Below are positions 57,301-64,000 of a stretch of DNA of 64,000 nucleotides, in pieces. The stretch lies in the NCBI GenBank assembly GCA_964542455.1, contig CAZIUC010000015.1, forward strand, positions 1 through 64,000, read 5' to 3'. A program made the position numbers and the translations under genes. The notes under the pieces are model-generated. The model was not told the DNA's origin. It did no database searches and worked only from the letters and a program-made list of their open reading frames with translations. This DNA comes from PFJX01 sp964542455. GTDB taxonomy: Bacteria; Pseudomonadota; Gammaproteobacteria; Burkholderiales; Thiobacillaceae. Position 1 is the first letter of the stretch, and each line of letters starts with the position of its first letter.

Positions 57301-59053
57301 GGTTGAAATTCGGCTTGCCCGGCGAGATCGTCAGATACGGGCTGACATCGCCATGCATTTGCAGGATTTCGAAACCGCCGGTGATGAGCACGGAGGCCGG
57401 CACGTAGCGCCGCACCGCCGCATCCAGCAGACGGCGCTCGTCATCCGACACCGTGGCCTTGACTGTTACGTTGCGATCCGCGCTGTCGGGCAAACGGAAG
57501 GAAGGCGCGGTCAGGCGCGATACGCCGACGCCGCGGCGATAGATGCGCGCGCCCTTATCGACGACTTCATAGAGACCTTCCTGCTGGAAGATGCCTTCCG
57601 ACTTGCCCAGGAAGAGAATGCCGCCCTCATTGAGGCCGTAATGAAAAGTGGCGAGTACCTTGGCCTGCCAGTCGTTCTGCAGGTAGATCAGCAGGTTGCG
57701 GCAGCTCACCAGGTCGAGGCGCAGGAAGGGCGGGTCCTGGATGATGTCCTGGCGCGCCACCACGACCATGTCGCGCAGATGGCGCGCGACTTCGAGGCGG
57801 TTGCCGATCTTCTGGAAATAACGCACCACCAGCCCCGGATCGAGGTCGGCCAACGCGCTTTCGGCATAAGAGCCCTTGCGGGCGACGGCCAGCGCGTTGA
57901 GATCGATGTCGGTGGCGAAAATCTGGATGCGGTACTGCGCCAAGTTGTGGCCCAGTGTTTCGGCGATGAGGATGGCGAGGGTATACGCCTCCTCGCCGGT
58001 CGCGCAGCCCGGCACCCAGATGCGGATTTCGTCACCGGGTTGCTTGCCTTGCAGCATGCCGCGCACCAGGGTGTGCAGCGCGCCGAACGACTCCGGGTCA
58101 CGGAAGAAGGCGGTGACCGAAATCAGAATGTCCTTGCCGAGATGTTCCAATTCTTCCGGCTTCGACTCGACCAAGGTCATGTAGTCGCTGAGCCCGGTGA
58201 CATGATTGGCCGCCATGCGCCGTTCGATGCGGCGCCACAGCGTGCCTTCCTTGTAGCCGGAGAAATCGATACGGGTTTGCTGTTTGACCTTCATCAACAG
58301 CTTTTTCAACGCCGTGGCCGCCACCGGCGGTTTGGTGGCGACGGTCACGGTGCCGTGGGAACGGGCGATGATGGCGATTTCGGCGGCGATGCCCTCGGGC
58401 GGCAGCACCCAGTCGACGCAGCCGGTATCGATCGCCGATTGCGGCATGCCGGCGTATTTGGCGCTCTGCGGGTCCTGGGCGAAGGTATAGCCGCCCGCCG
58501 CCTTGATGTCGCGCAGGCCGGCGGCGCCGTCGCTACCGGTGCCGGAGAGCACCACGCCGATGGCGTCCTCGATCTTCTCCGACGCCAGGGAGGTGAAGAA
58601 AACGTTGACCGACGGCCGCGGCATGATCTCGCGCGGGCCGGGGATGAGCACGAAACAGCCGTCCTTGAGAATCATGTTGCGGCTGGCCGGGACGACATAG
58701 ATGGTGTCCGGCTCGGGCTGAGCGCCGTGTTCGGCCTCCAGCACCGCCATCGCCGTCTCGCGCCCCAGCAATTGCACCATCATGCTGCGGTGCGTGGGGG
58801 AAAGATGCTGGAGCACGATGTAGGAAATGCCGAGATCGGTGGGCAGCGCCGCGATCAGGGTCGAGAGCGCCTCCAGGCCACCAGCCGAGGCGCCGATTCC
58901 GACCAGGTAAGGGCGTAACGGCATGACCGCCTCCCTGCTGGATTTTTCCGCTTGCACGGATGGCTTGCTTGCCTTGGTTGTGGCGGGGCGACGGGTGGTT
59001 TTCGGCTTGACCACACTGACAGGATTTTCTTGGGCGGACTTTTTTGCGGCCAT
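54389..59053 (-). CDS. CheB-CheR-PAS-GGDEF-EAL hybrid signalling protein
   Basis: About 1,554 residues in one chain. In order: Lys/Pro-rich N-terminus; CheB methylesterase (GIGASAGGLEAL, about 50-230, with GTGSDGAAGLRDI); CheR methyltransferase (VPGCATGEEAYTLA, about 340); a long coiled coil of EELxxxNEE repeats (about 670-760); two or three PAS domains (about 770-1110); GGDEF (RFGGDEFAM, about 1200); and EAL (GVEALVRW, DFGTGYSSLAYL, VVAEGIET, about 1310-1540). GGDEF and EAL motifs both look intact, so it may make and break cyclic-di-GMP. ATG 58924 has a better Shine-Dalgarno (GGGAGG) and would remove 43 residues; GTG 59140 is also possible. Confidence 0.92.
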   Translation of the reverse strand: MAAKKSAQENPVSVVKPKTTRRPATTKASKPSVQAEKSSREAVMPLRPYLVGIGASAGGLEALSTLIAALPTDLGISYIVLQHLSPTHRSMMVQLLGRETAMAVLEAEHGAQPEPDTIYVVPASRNMILKDGCFVLIPGPREIMPRPSVNVFFTSLASEKIEDAIGVVLSGTGSDGAAGLRDIKAAGGYTFAQDPQSAKYAGMPQSAIDTGCVDWVLPPEGIAAEIAIIARSHGTVTVATKPPVAATALKKLLMKVKQQTRIDFSGYKEGTLWRRIERRMAANHVTGLSDYMTLVESKPEELEHLGKDILISVTAFFRDPESFGALHTLVRGMLQGKQPGDEIRIWVPGCATGEEAYTLAILIAETLGHNLAQYRIQIFATDIDLNALAVARKGSYAESALADLDPGLVVRYFQKIGNRLEVARHLRDMVVVARQDIIQDPPFLRLDLVSCRNLLIYLQNDWQAKVLATFHYGLNEGGILFLGKSEGIFQQEGLYEVVDKGARIYRRGVGVSRLTAPSFRLPDSADRNVTVKATVSDDERRLLDAAVRRYVPASVLITGGFEILQMHGDVSPYLTISPGKPNFNLQYLLRREMRADLQLLQHQAGHKQESAIGRRHSIKTVEGEVDVRLAVHPLERGVSSQLFLVCFEPLPPIESVEVEGEGDTPNPGATGRNVRELEDELMSTRERLQTVIEELETSNEEMQALNEEVVAANEELQSSNEELEAANEELQATNEELTTVNEELQVRTGELADTLIDLENIQNGTGFPILVCNENLDLLRFNSPAAALFSLSSASLKDSLARLRLPPGMQDFSPSIRQAIETNRVVEAPVFSSERHYLLHVAPYDTKLRGNHGAIVVMLDHTERLAAEREVRKNREMLLAIMNNSTSIITLKDLSGRYEFVNHQFETFFDVDADKVIGMTDAKVMTRKMADDFRAKELDVARQRKPLEFEDHLVFPSQGDRFLQSMRFPLLTEDGVVYSICTQSVDITEHKHAEDQLRLAARVFDRAGEGIVVTDAKQVILTVNEAFTNVTGYSAEEVIGKTPGVLASGKHNEEFYLDMWTRLKSQGWWQGEVWNRRKNGEIYPEWLTVNSVKDTEGRTVNYVGIFSDITIVKESQRRVEFLATHDELTSLPNRALFHDRVRQAIARSERTEATFAVLFIDLDNFKVVNDSMGHAAGDDLLMEIARRMRECVRGSDTVARFGGDEFAMLLEGASVADAELTARRIAEAMERPHLIGRQSLYPSASIGICLYPNDGRDVETLLKNADSAMYQAKDGGKNTHHFFTDALKLAADERLKIESGLRDAVEKKQLLLLYQPQIDIVSGRLIGVEALVRWQHPEEGLIPPLRFIPLAEKNGQIDLIGEWVASTACHQMASWVTQGYNVPRVSINVSAEQLRRTNMPALMRRLLSHYHLDATRVVLELTESALAENAERVQLMLRELKLLGIQLSIDDFGTGYSSLAYLRRFPLDELKIDKSFVTDIGQNLDDRAIAQTIVVMAQTLGFKVVAEGIETEEQLHVLRDIGCHVGQGYLFATPLTADELIERYCTRSSTAEPA

Positions 59054-59223
59054 TAAACAGTCTCGATTCTGTTCAGCGTTGTTTGGACGACAGCGTGTTT
59101 CTTGCGCGCGCGACGCGCGAATTACAGTTTTTTTTGACACGGGCAGGCAAGAGCGGGGCGCCGTATTGCAAGGTCACGTCGGCTTATCGGCAGGTCGGTT
59201 GAATACTTTAGTCAAAATGCGCA

Positions 59224-61563
59224 TTACTCCCGCCAATAGCGCTTGTCCACCGCGCGAGCCCCCGCAACCGCCACCCCGTTGCGACCCAGCCTGAGCGTCA
59301 CCGCGCCAGTACGATCCGTGCGCCACACTGGTACATCCAACGCTCGATAACGCGCCAGGACTTCCGGATGCGGGTGCCCATAACGATTGCGGTGGCCGAC
59401 CGGGATGACGATGGTTTTCGCCGCCACGGCTTGCAGGAATTCGGGACTGGAGGAAGTCAGGCTGCCGTGATGCGGCGCGACCAGGATATCGGCGGCCAGG
59501 GGTTGCCGGCGTTCGCGCAGATTCATTTCCGAGAGGCGCTCGATGTCCGCCGTCAGCAAGGCGCTGTGGCCCGCCGCGTCCACCCGCAGCACGCAGCCGC
59601 GTTCGTTGTCGGAATAGCCGGGCTGGGCGTAGTGGTGCGCGGGTGGATGCAGCACGCGGAAGACGACGCCGTCCCAGGTCCAGGTCTGCCCGGCGATACA
59701 CGGGCGCGCGTCGGGCCGCGCCGCCATGATGGCCTGGCCGGCTTCGCCCAGGCTGACGCGCGGCACGCCGGCCAGCGAAGTGAGGAACCAGTCGGGCCGA
59801 TGGCTGGCCAGCAGGGCCGCGACACCGCCGCTATGGTCGAGGTCGTCGTGGGTCAGGATCAGGCCGTCGAGGCGGTTGATCCCCAAACTCCATAAATAGG
59901 GCGCGACGATGCGGCTGCCGGCCTCCTCGCCGGAAAAAAAGCGCGGGCCGGCGTCCACCAGCAGGCTGTGTTTGGCGGTGCGCAGCAACAGCGCCTCGCC
60001 CTGGCCGACATCCAGCACCGTCAACCAGGCCTCGCCCGGTGCCGGCGCGGGTAGCCGGGGAAACAGCAAGGGCAGGAACAGGAACACGCCCAGCCAGCGC
60101 GCCGGCACGCCGCGCGGCAAGAGCAGGACGGCCGCGCCGAGCAGGGCCAGGAGCAAGGCCGGCAGACCGGGCGTGGCGGCGTGGAACACCGGCCGCGGCA
60201 GGCGCGCCAGCCACTCCAGCCCGACCATGACGACCGCGATGACGGTATGCGCCAGCACGGCGAGCAGATCCCACGGCAGCACCGCCGCCAACAGGCTGGC
60301 CGGCACCGCGACCAGGCTGATCAAGGGGATGGCGAAGGCGTTGGCCAGTGGCGAGACCAGTGACACCTCATGGAACAGGGCCAGCAGCAGCGGGGTGAGC
60401 GCCAGGGTCACCGCCCATTGCGCGGCGATCCAGGTACGCCAGGCCGGCAGCGGGCGCAATCGGCCGCCGTCGGCCCAGAGCAGCGCCGCCACCGCGCCGA
60501 AGGACAACCAGAAACCGGGCGCGAACGCCGCCCAGGGGTCGAACAGCACCACCACGGCCAGCGCCGCCGCGAGCAGGCGCGAAGGACTGCCGTTGCGGTC
60601 GAGCAGGGCCACCAGGGCGGCGCCGGCCAGCATGTAGAGCGTGCGTTGCGCGGGGATGCCGAATCCGGCCAGCGCGGTGTAAGCGGCGGCGGCGGCGAAG
60701 CCCAGCAAGGCGCCCGCCTTGCGCGCCGGCAGACGCAATGCCAGCCCCGGCACCCGCCGCCACAGCGCCTGTGCCAAGGCATAGACCAGCGCGGAGAACA
60801 ACGTGATGTGCAAACCGGAAATGCTCATGAGGTGGGTGACACCGGTTTGCCGGAACAGCGTCCATTGCGCGGCGGGAATGGCGTCCTGCTCGCCCACCGC
60901 CAGGGCGCGCACCACGCCGCTATAGGGGCGTTCGCCCAGCGCCTTGCGCAGGTGGCCGCGGATGGCTTCGCGGGTGCGATCGAGGCGCGCGCGCCAGTCG
61001 CCGCCGCAAGCCGTGTCGCTTGCGGGCAGGCCGACCACGCCGCCAGTGGCGCGGATGTCGCGTTGCAGCAGCCAGGCTTCGTAGTCGAAACCCTCGGGAT
61101 TGACGTTGCCATGGGGTCGATACAGCCGCGCCAGCACCTGGATGCAGTCGCCGCCGCGCACCTTGGGCACGGCTTCGCCCGGCCGCCCATGCCAGCCGAG
61201 TTGCACGCGCGCCGGCAACGTGGCGCCGGGTGTGCGTACCGTCCCGACCGCCAGCACGAAGCGAATACCATTCGGCGTGGTTTCCGGCAGATCAAGCACG
61301 CGCCCGCTCAGGCTGATGTCGCGCCCTTCCCAGAGCGTCGGCAGTTGTTCGGAGAGACGGAGATCGGCGCGCCAGGCGGCATAGAAGAAACCGGCGGCCA
61401 ACGCGACCAGCAACAGGCCGGCCTGGCGCGCCCACCTCGGTGCCCAAATAGCCAGCAGAAAAGCCAGCGGCAACGTCCAGGCCCAGAGCAGCGGCGGCAA
61501 CACGGGTCGGGTTTGCAGCGCGGCGGCACCGAGGACGAAGGCGAGGATGAAAAGACGGATCAC
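59224..61563 (-). CDS. comEC: ComEC/Rec2 DNA-uptake channel
   Basis: About 779 residues. N-terminal membrane helices, an OB-like DUF4131 domain, the Competence membrane domain (GVTHLMSISGLHITLFSALV) and a C-terminal metallo-beta-lactamase domain (LDVGQGEALLLRT, LTHDDLDHSGG, APHHGSLTSSS). It moves single-stranded DNA across the inner membrane during natural transformation. GTG 61563 is preferred to ATG 61659 because the first membrane helix starts there and the upstream codons fall in a palindromic repeat. Confidence 0.93.
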   Translation of the reverse strand: MIRLFILAFVLGAAALQTRPVLPPLLWAWTLPLAFLLAIWAPRWARQAGLLLVALAAGFFYAAWRADLRLSEQLPTLWEGRDISLSGRVLDLPETTPNGIRFVLAVGTVRTPGATLPARVQLGWHGRPGEAVPKVRGGDCIQVLARLYRPHGNVNPEGFDYEAWLLQRDIRATGGVVGLPASDTACGGDWRARLDRTREAIRGHLRKALGERPYSGVVRALAVGEQDAIPAAQWTLFRQTGVTHLMSISGLHITLFSALVYALAQALWRRVPGLALRLPARKAGALLGFAAAAAYTALAGFGIPAQRTLYMLAGAALVALLDRNGSPSRLLAAALAVVVLFDPWAAFAPGFWLSFGAVAALLWADGGRLRPLPAWRTWIAAQWAVTLALTPLLLALFHEVSLVSPLANAFAIPLISLVAVPASLLAAVLPWDLLAVLAHTVIAVVMVGLEWLARLPRPVFHAATPGLPALLLALLGAAVLLLPRGVPARWLGVFLFLPLLFPRLPAPAPGEAWLTVLDVGQGEALLLRTAKHSLLVDAGPRFFSGEEAGSRIVAPYLWSLGINRLDGLILTHDDLDHSGGVAALLASHRPDWFLTSLAGVPRVSLGEAGQAIMAARPDARPCIAGQTWTWDGVVFRVLHPPAHHYAQPGYSDNERGCVLRVDAAGHSALLTADIERLSEMNLRERRQPLAADILVAPHHGSLTSSSPEFLQAVAAKTIVIPVGHRNRYGHPHPEVLARYRALDVPVWRTDRTGAVTLRLGRNGVAVAGARAVDKRYWRE

Positions 61564-61597
61564 GGGTGGTGCGTTATTGGTATGGTGCGATGGGTGA

Positions 61598-61699
61598 GCG
61601 TAGGTCAGGTTGCCGGAGGCTACCTGACGATCCTCCCTCAAATATCCAAATGGACGCAACGAGCGTCAGGTAGTCGCTGCGCGCCAACCTGACCTACGC
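61598..61699. repeat. Nested inverted repeat upstream of comEC
   Basis: The outer arms GCGTAGGTCAGGTTG (61598-61612) and CAACCTGACCTACGC (61685-61699) are perfect complements, and inner arms around GCTACCTGACG and CGTCAGGTAGTC form a second stem. This REP-like unit fills the space between the divergent comEC and DUF2062 genes. Confidence 0.75.
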
Positions 61700-61814
61700 C
61701 GAATTCGCAATGGGGAGGGCCGGCGACCTCCACCAGCGCGCACAGTCTGACGACGCCACACCCGCTTAAATCCGCGAACAGACGTTCCCTCACGCTTCCC
61801 CATAGAATCCCCCC

Positions 61815-62360
61815 ATGCCGCGCAAATATTTCCGCAAATATCTCCCGGATCACGCCACGGTGCGCGAGCACCGTTTTCTGCGTCCATTCCAGGCGCTACT
61901 CAAGCACCCCAACCTCTGGCATCTGAACCGCCATTCCGTGGCGGGCGGACTGGCGGCGGGGTTGTTCGGCGGGCTGGCGCCGGGGCCGGTGCAGATGGGC
62001 ATCGCGGCGATTCTGGCGATCGTGTTCCGGGTGAATCTGCCAGTGGCGGTCATCACCACGCTCTATACCAACCCGTTCACCTGGCCGCCGCTGATCTTTG
62101 CCGCATACAAAATCGGCAGTTGGGTGACCGGCGGCAATGGCATCGGCTACCAGGAGTTCGTGTTCGACTGGCACAAGCAGCCCTGGAGCGAGTTCCCGCC
62201 GGTCTTCGGCCACTGGCTGCTGGGCCTGGGTGAAACCTTCCTGATCGGTGATCTGATCCTGGCCTGTGTGCTCGCGGTGTTGGGCTATGCCGCCGTGCAA
62301 CTCGCCTGGCGGCTGCATATCCTGGCCTATCTGCGCCGCAGGCGGCGGCGCCCGCGCTGA
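61815..62360 (+). CDS. DUF2062 membrane protein
   Basis: A 181-residue protein matching DUF2062: HPNLWHLNRHSVAGGLAAGL, then GPVQMGIAAILAIVFRVNLP and TLYTNPFTWPP. It has three or four membrane segments and a basic C-terminus (RRRRRRPR). The function is unknown. Its stop is directly next to the soxA stop on the other strand. Confidence 0.88.
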   Translation: MPRKYFRKYLPDHATVREHRFLRPFQALLKHPNLWHLNRHSVAGGLAAGLFGGLAPGPVQMGIAAILAIVFRVNLPVAVITTLYTNPFTWPPLIFAAYKIGSWVTGGNGIGYQEFVFDWHKQPWSEFPPVFGHWLLGLGETFLIGDLILACVLAVLGYAAVQLAWRLHILAYLRRRRRRPR

Positions 62361-63236
62361 TTACCAGTCCCGTTCGGCCGGCACGCTGATCGGGTAGCCG
62401 TTGGTCAGCGCGGTGACGAATACCTCCAGGTCGGTATACGGCTGGCTGCCCGGCCGCAGCGGCTGGGTGCGAGTGTCCAGGTTGCATTCGGCGAAACGCA
62501 ATTGCAGCGATTGCAGCATGTATTGCGTGCGATAGACCGGGTAGTGGGCGGCGTCGCCGTAGATGGTGGTGATGACGTTGCCGCGCAGGCGTTTGCCGAT
62601 ATTGTGGGTGTGGCAGGAGGCACAGGCGAAGTTGAAGGCGCCCGCCTTGGCGTGGAACAGGCGGCGGCCGCGCTCGTAGGCTTCCTTCAGCGGCCCCTCG
62701 GAAACATCGATATTGATGGGCTGGCCGTTGCCCAGGCTGGCGAGGTAGAGGGAAATCGCGCTGTTGTCATAACTGCCGTTTTGCAGCACGCGCCCCTGCT
62801 TGGCGCCGCAATGTTCGATCACTTCCTCCAGTCCGGCCACGTGGCCCAGATCGGCGCGCCAGCGTGGATAGCCGGCGCGCAGATTCTGCAGCGAGCCAGT
62901 CCGATCACTCAGGCAAATGGCAAAGGTGCCGTACACGTCGAGTTGCTTGAACAGGCGCTCGCCGCGATCCACCGCGAAATGGCCGCCATGCACCGCCTGG
63001 TTGAAGGGCGGGTCCATGAACTTCCAGTTGAGTTTCCAGTTTTCGTCCGGATTGCCGGCCAAGCGGTAATCCAGGTTGGCCGGGTCTTTCCAGTACTGAT
63101 ACGTGCCGGAGAGCATGAGATCGCCGGAGACGAGGGGTTCGTAACGTTCGAACGGCTCGTATTCACGATAGGGAATGTCCTGTGCGAGGGTTGAAGCCGT
63201 CAGAAAAGTGGCGAGAAGAAAGAATGGTGTTTTCAC
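62361..63236 (-). CDS. soxA: SoxA-like c-type cytochrome of thiosulfate oxidation
   Basis: About 291 residues with a signal peptide (FFLLATFLTASTLAQ). One haem site CASCH lies in FACASCHTHNIGKRLRGN. Near the C-terminus RFAECNLDTRTQPL carries the Cys that in SoxA ligates haem and binds the sulfur substrate, followed by TDLEVFVTALTNG. It is a single-haem SoxA; the first-domain haem Cys pair is absent. It pairs with SoxX to load thiosulfate onto SoxYZ. The start is a GTG: 63236 has AGGTG 6 bases upstream, 63245 is an alternative. Confidence 0.88.
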   Translation of the reverse strand: MKTPFFLLATFLTASTLAQDIPYREYEPFERYEPLVSGDLMLSGTYQYWKDPANLDYRLAGNPDENWKLNWKFMDPPFNQAVHGGHFAVDRGERLFKQLDVYGTFAICLSDRTGSLQNLRAGYPRWRADLGHVAGLEEVIEHCGAKQGRVLQNGSYDNSAISLYLASLGNGQPINIDVSEGPLKEAYERGRRLFHAKAGAFNFACASCHTHNIGKRLRGNVITTIYGDAAHYPVYRTQYMLQSLQLRFAECNLDTRTQPLRPGSQPYTDLEVFVTALTNGYPISVPAERDW

Positions 63237-63246
63237 GTCAGCCACC

Positions 63247-63750
63247 TCACTCGATGCTTTGCAGGTAGGCCACGAGATCGCGGATGTCCTGTTCGGCCAG
63301 TAGCCCGAAAGTGCCGAAGGCCGGCATCACGGTATTGGGGTTGAAGATACGGGGATCGAATATTTGCTGGAATATCAGGGGGTCGGCGTGTTTGTACTGC
63401 TTGTAATGCACCATCGGGCTGCCCACGTTGCCCGGCCATTCGTCGCCCGGCAGGGTGTGGCAGGCGATGCACCACTCCCAGGCCAGCGCCTTGCCGCGCG
63501 CCTTGTCGCCGGCCAGCGGCAGTTTCATCGTGACGCGGGTCGGTTCCGGCGTGGCGCGCCGATCCTGGTAGCTGAGGGTCAGCCAGCGCGTGAAATCGTG
63601 CTTGTAAGGCGCCCATTCCAGGTGGCCGCTGTTGACGATGATTTGCGGCGACATGGTCTTGCCGTCGCTCACCGCGGCGTCACTCGGTATCTCGGCACAC
63701 CACACTGGGGTTGCGAGCAACAAGGCCAACCCGGCTAGTAATAAACGCAT
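63247..63750 (-). CDS. soxX: SoxX-like c-type cytochrome
   Basis: A 167-residue partner of SoxA. It has a signal peptide (MRLLLAGLALLLATPVWCAE), haem site CIACH in GKALAWEWCIACHTLPGDEW, and the Met-ligand motif NPNTVMPAFGTFGLL. It takes electrons from SoxA. ATG 63750 is chosen because the signal peptide starts there. It lies directly upstream of soxA with no space for a terminator. No soxYZ or soxB is in the window. Confidence 0.88.
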   Translation of the reverse strand: MRLLLAGLALLLATPVWCAEIPSDAAVSDGKTMSPQIIVNSGHLEWAPYKHDFTRWLTLSYQDRRATPEPTRVTMKLPLAGDKARGKALAWEWCIACHTLPGDEWPGNVGSPMVHYKQYKHADPLIFQQIFDPRIFNPNTVMPAFGTFGLLAEQDIRDLVAYLQSIE

Positions 63751-63831
63751 GGCACTCTCCAAATTTGCGGCGGCGGCGGCCACCCTTCGCGGTCGTACTT
63801 TTGTACCAATCGGCTTTCAGGATACCAGCCA

Positions 63832-64000
63832 TCAAGCGGGTGCCAAAACCCCATCGGTCAAGCGCAGCACGCGGCCCAGACGCGCGGCCAGGTCGGGGTC
63901 GTGGGTGACGACCAGGAAGGCGGTGCCATGTTGTTTCGAGATGTCCATGAGCAGGTCCTGGATGCGTCCGGCGCTATGCCGATCCAGGTTGCCGGTGGGC
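63832..64000 (-). CDS. lolD: LolD-like ABC transporter ATPase, C-terminal end (5' end outside window)
   Basis: The last 55 or so codons of an ABC ATPase read PTGNLDRHSAGRIQDLLMDI, then TAFLVVTHDPDLAARLGRVL and a stop. The D-loop (GNLD) and H-loop (THD) with LAARLGRVLRL fit LolD, which powers lipoprotein release from the inner membrane. A related MacB/FtsE-type ATPase cannot be excluded from the fragment alone. Confidence 0.8.
   Translation of the reverse strand, partial: PTGNLDRHSAGRIQDLLMDISKQHGTAFLVVTHDPDLAARLGRVLRLTDGVLAPA

Overview
The window reads as GC-rich betaproteobacterial chromosome, inferred from AioBA, SoxXA, TamAB, LolD and ComEC-type proteins and from the codon use. The gene set suggests a chemolithotroph able to oxidise arsenite (aioBA with its sensor-regulator aioXSR) and reduced sulfur (soxXA), with a further periplasmic molybdoenzyme of unknown substrate. 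No rRNA, tRNA or CRISPR array was seen.

Region by region. (1) 1-13.5 kb: the 3' part of clpB, then a defence island (a two-gene Druantia type III-like pair, druE and druH, with a higBA toxin-antitoxin), then a second broken copy of the clpB 3' half. The two clpB copies form a direct repeat of about 1.2 kb around the island. (2) 13.5-16.6 kb: REP-like repeats, a lipoprotein cytochrome c, and a potassium channel with a small membrane protein. (3) 16.7-22.7 kb: a five-gene minus-strand operon for a Tat-exported molybdopterin enzyme (catalytic subunit, 4Fe-4S subunit, dihaem cytochrome c, TorD-like chaperone, multi-cluster ferredoxin protein). Its leader carries a hairpin, a 239-bp inverted-repeat element and an FNR-type palindrome. 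(4) 23.3-40 kb: an Fnr/Crp-type regulator, aioBA, a type I restriction-modification (R-M) island (hsdR, hsdS and hsdM plus a DUF3800 gene, a broken toxin-antitoxin and a truncated DNA-binding gene), then aioXSR. (5) 40-48.8 kb: tamB/tamA with two small membrane-protein genes, a MarR regulator and a lipoprotein. (6) 49-54.2 kb: amylosucrase, NnrS, a MITE-like element, decayed gene remnants and cheZ. (7) 54.4-64 kb: a very large CheB-CheR-PAS-GGDEF-EAL protein, comEC, a DUF2062 gene, soxA/soxX and the end of lolD.

The most notable pattern is regulatory. A palindrome TTACC-N4-GGTAA occurs as three pairs, each pair exactly 43 bp centre to centre. One pair lies upstream of aioBA, one upstream of the Fnr-like regulator, and one between hsdR and aioX. 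Each pair has a -24/-12 sigma-54 promoter on its minus-strand side. I infer these are AioR enhancer sites. They imply a cascade in which arsenite sensing by AioXSR turns on aioBA and an Fnr-like regulator; that regulator has FNR-like recognition residues and could act at the FNR-type palindrome upstream of the molybdoenzyme operon. The third promoter points into the R-M island, so hsdR may be under arsenite control or may have replaced a former aio-linked gene.
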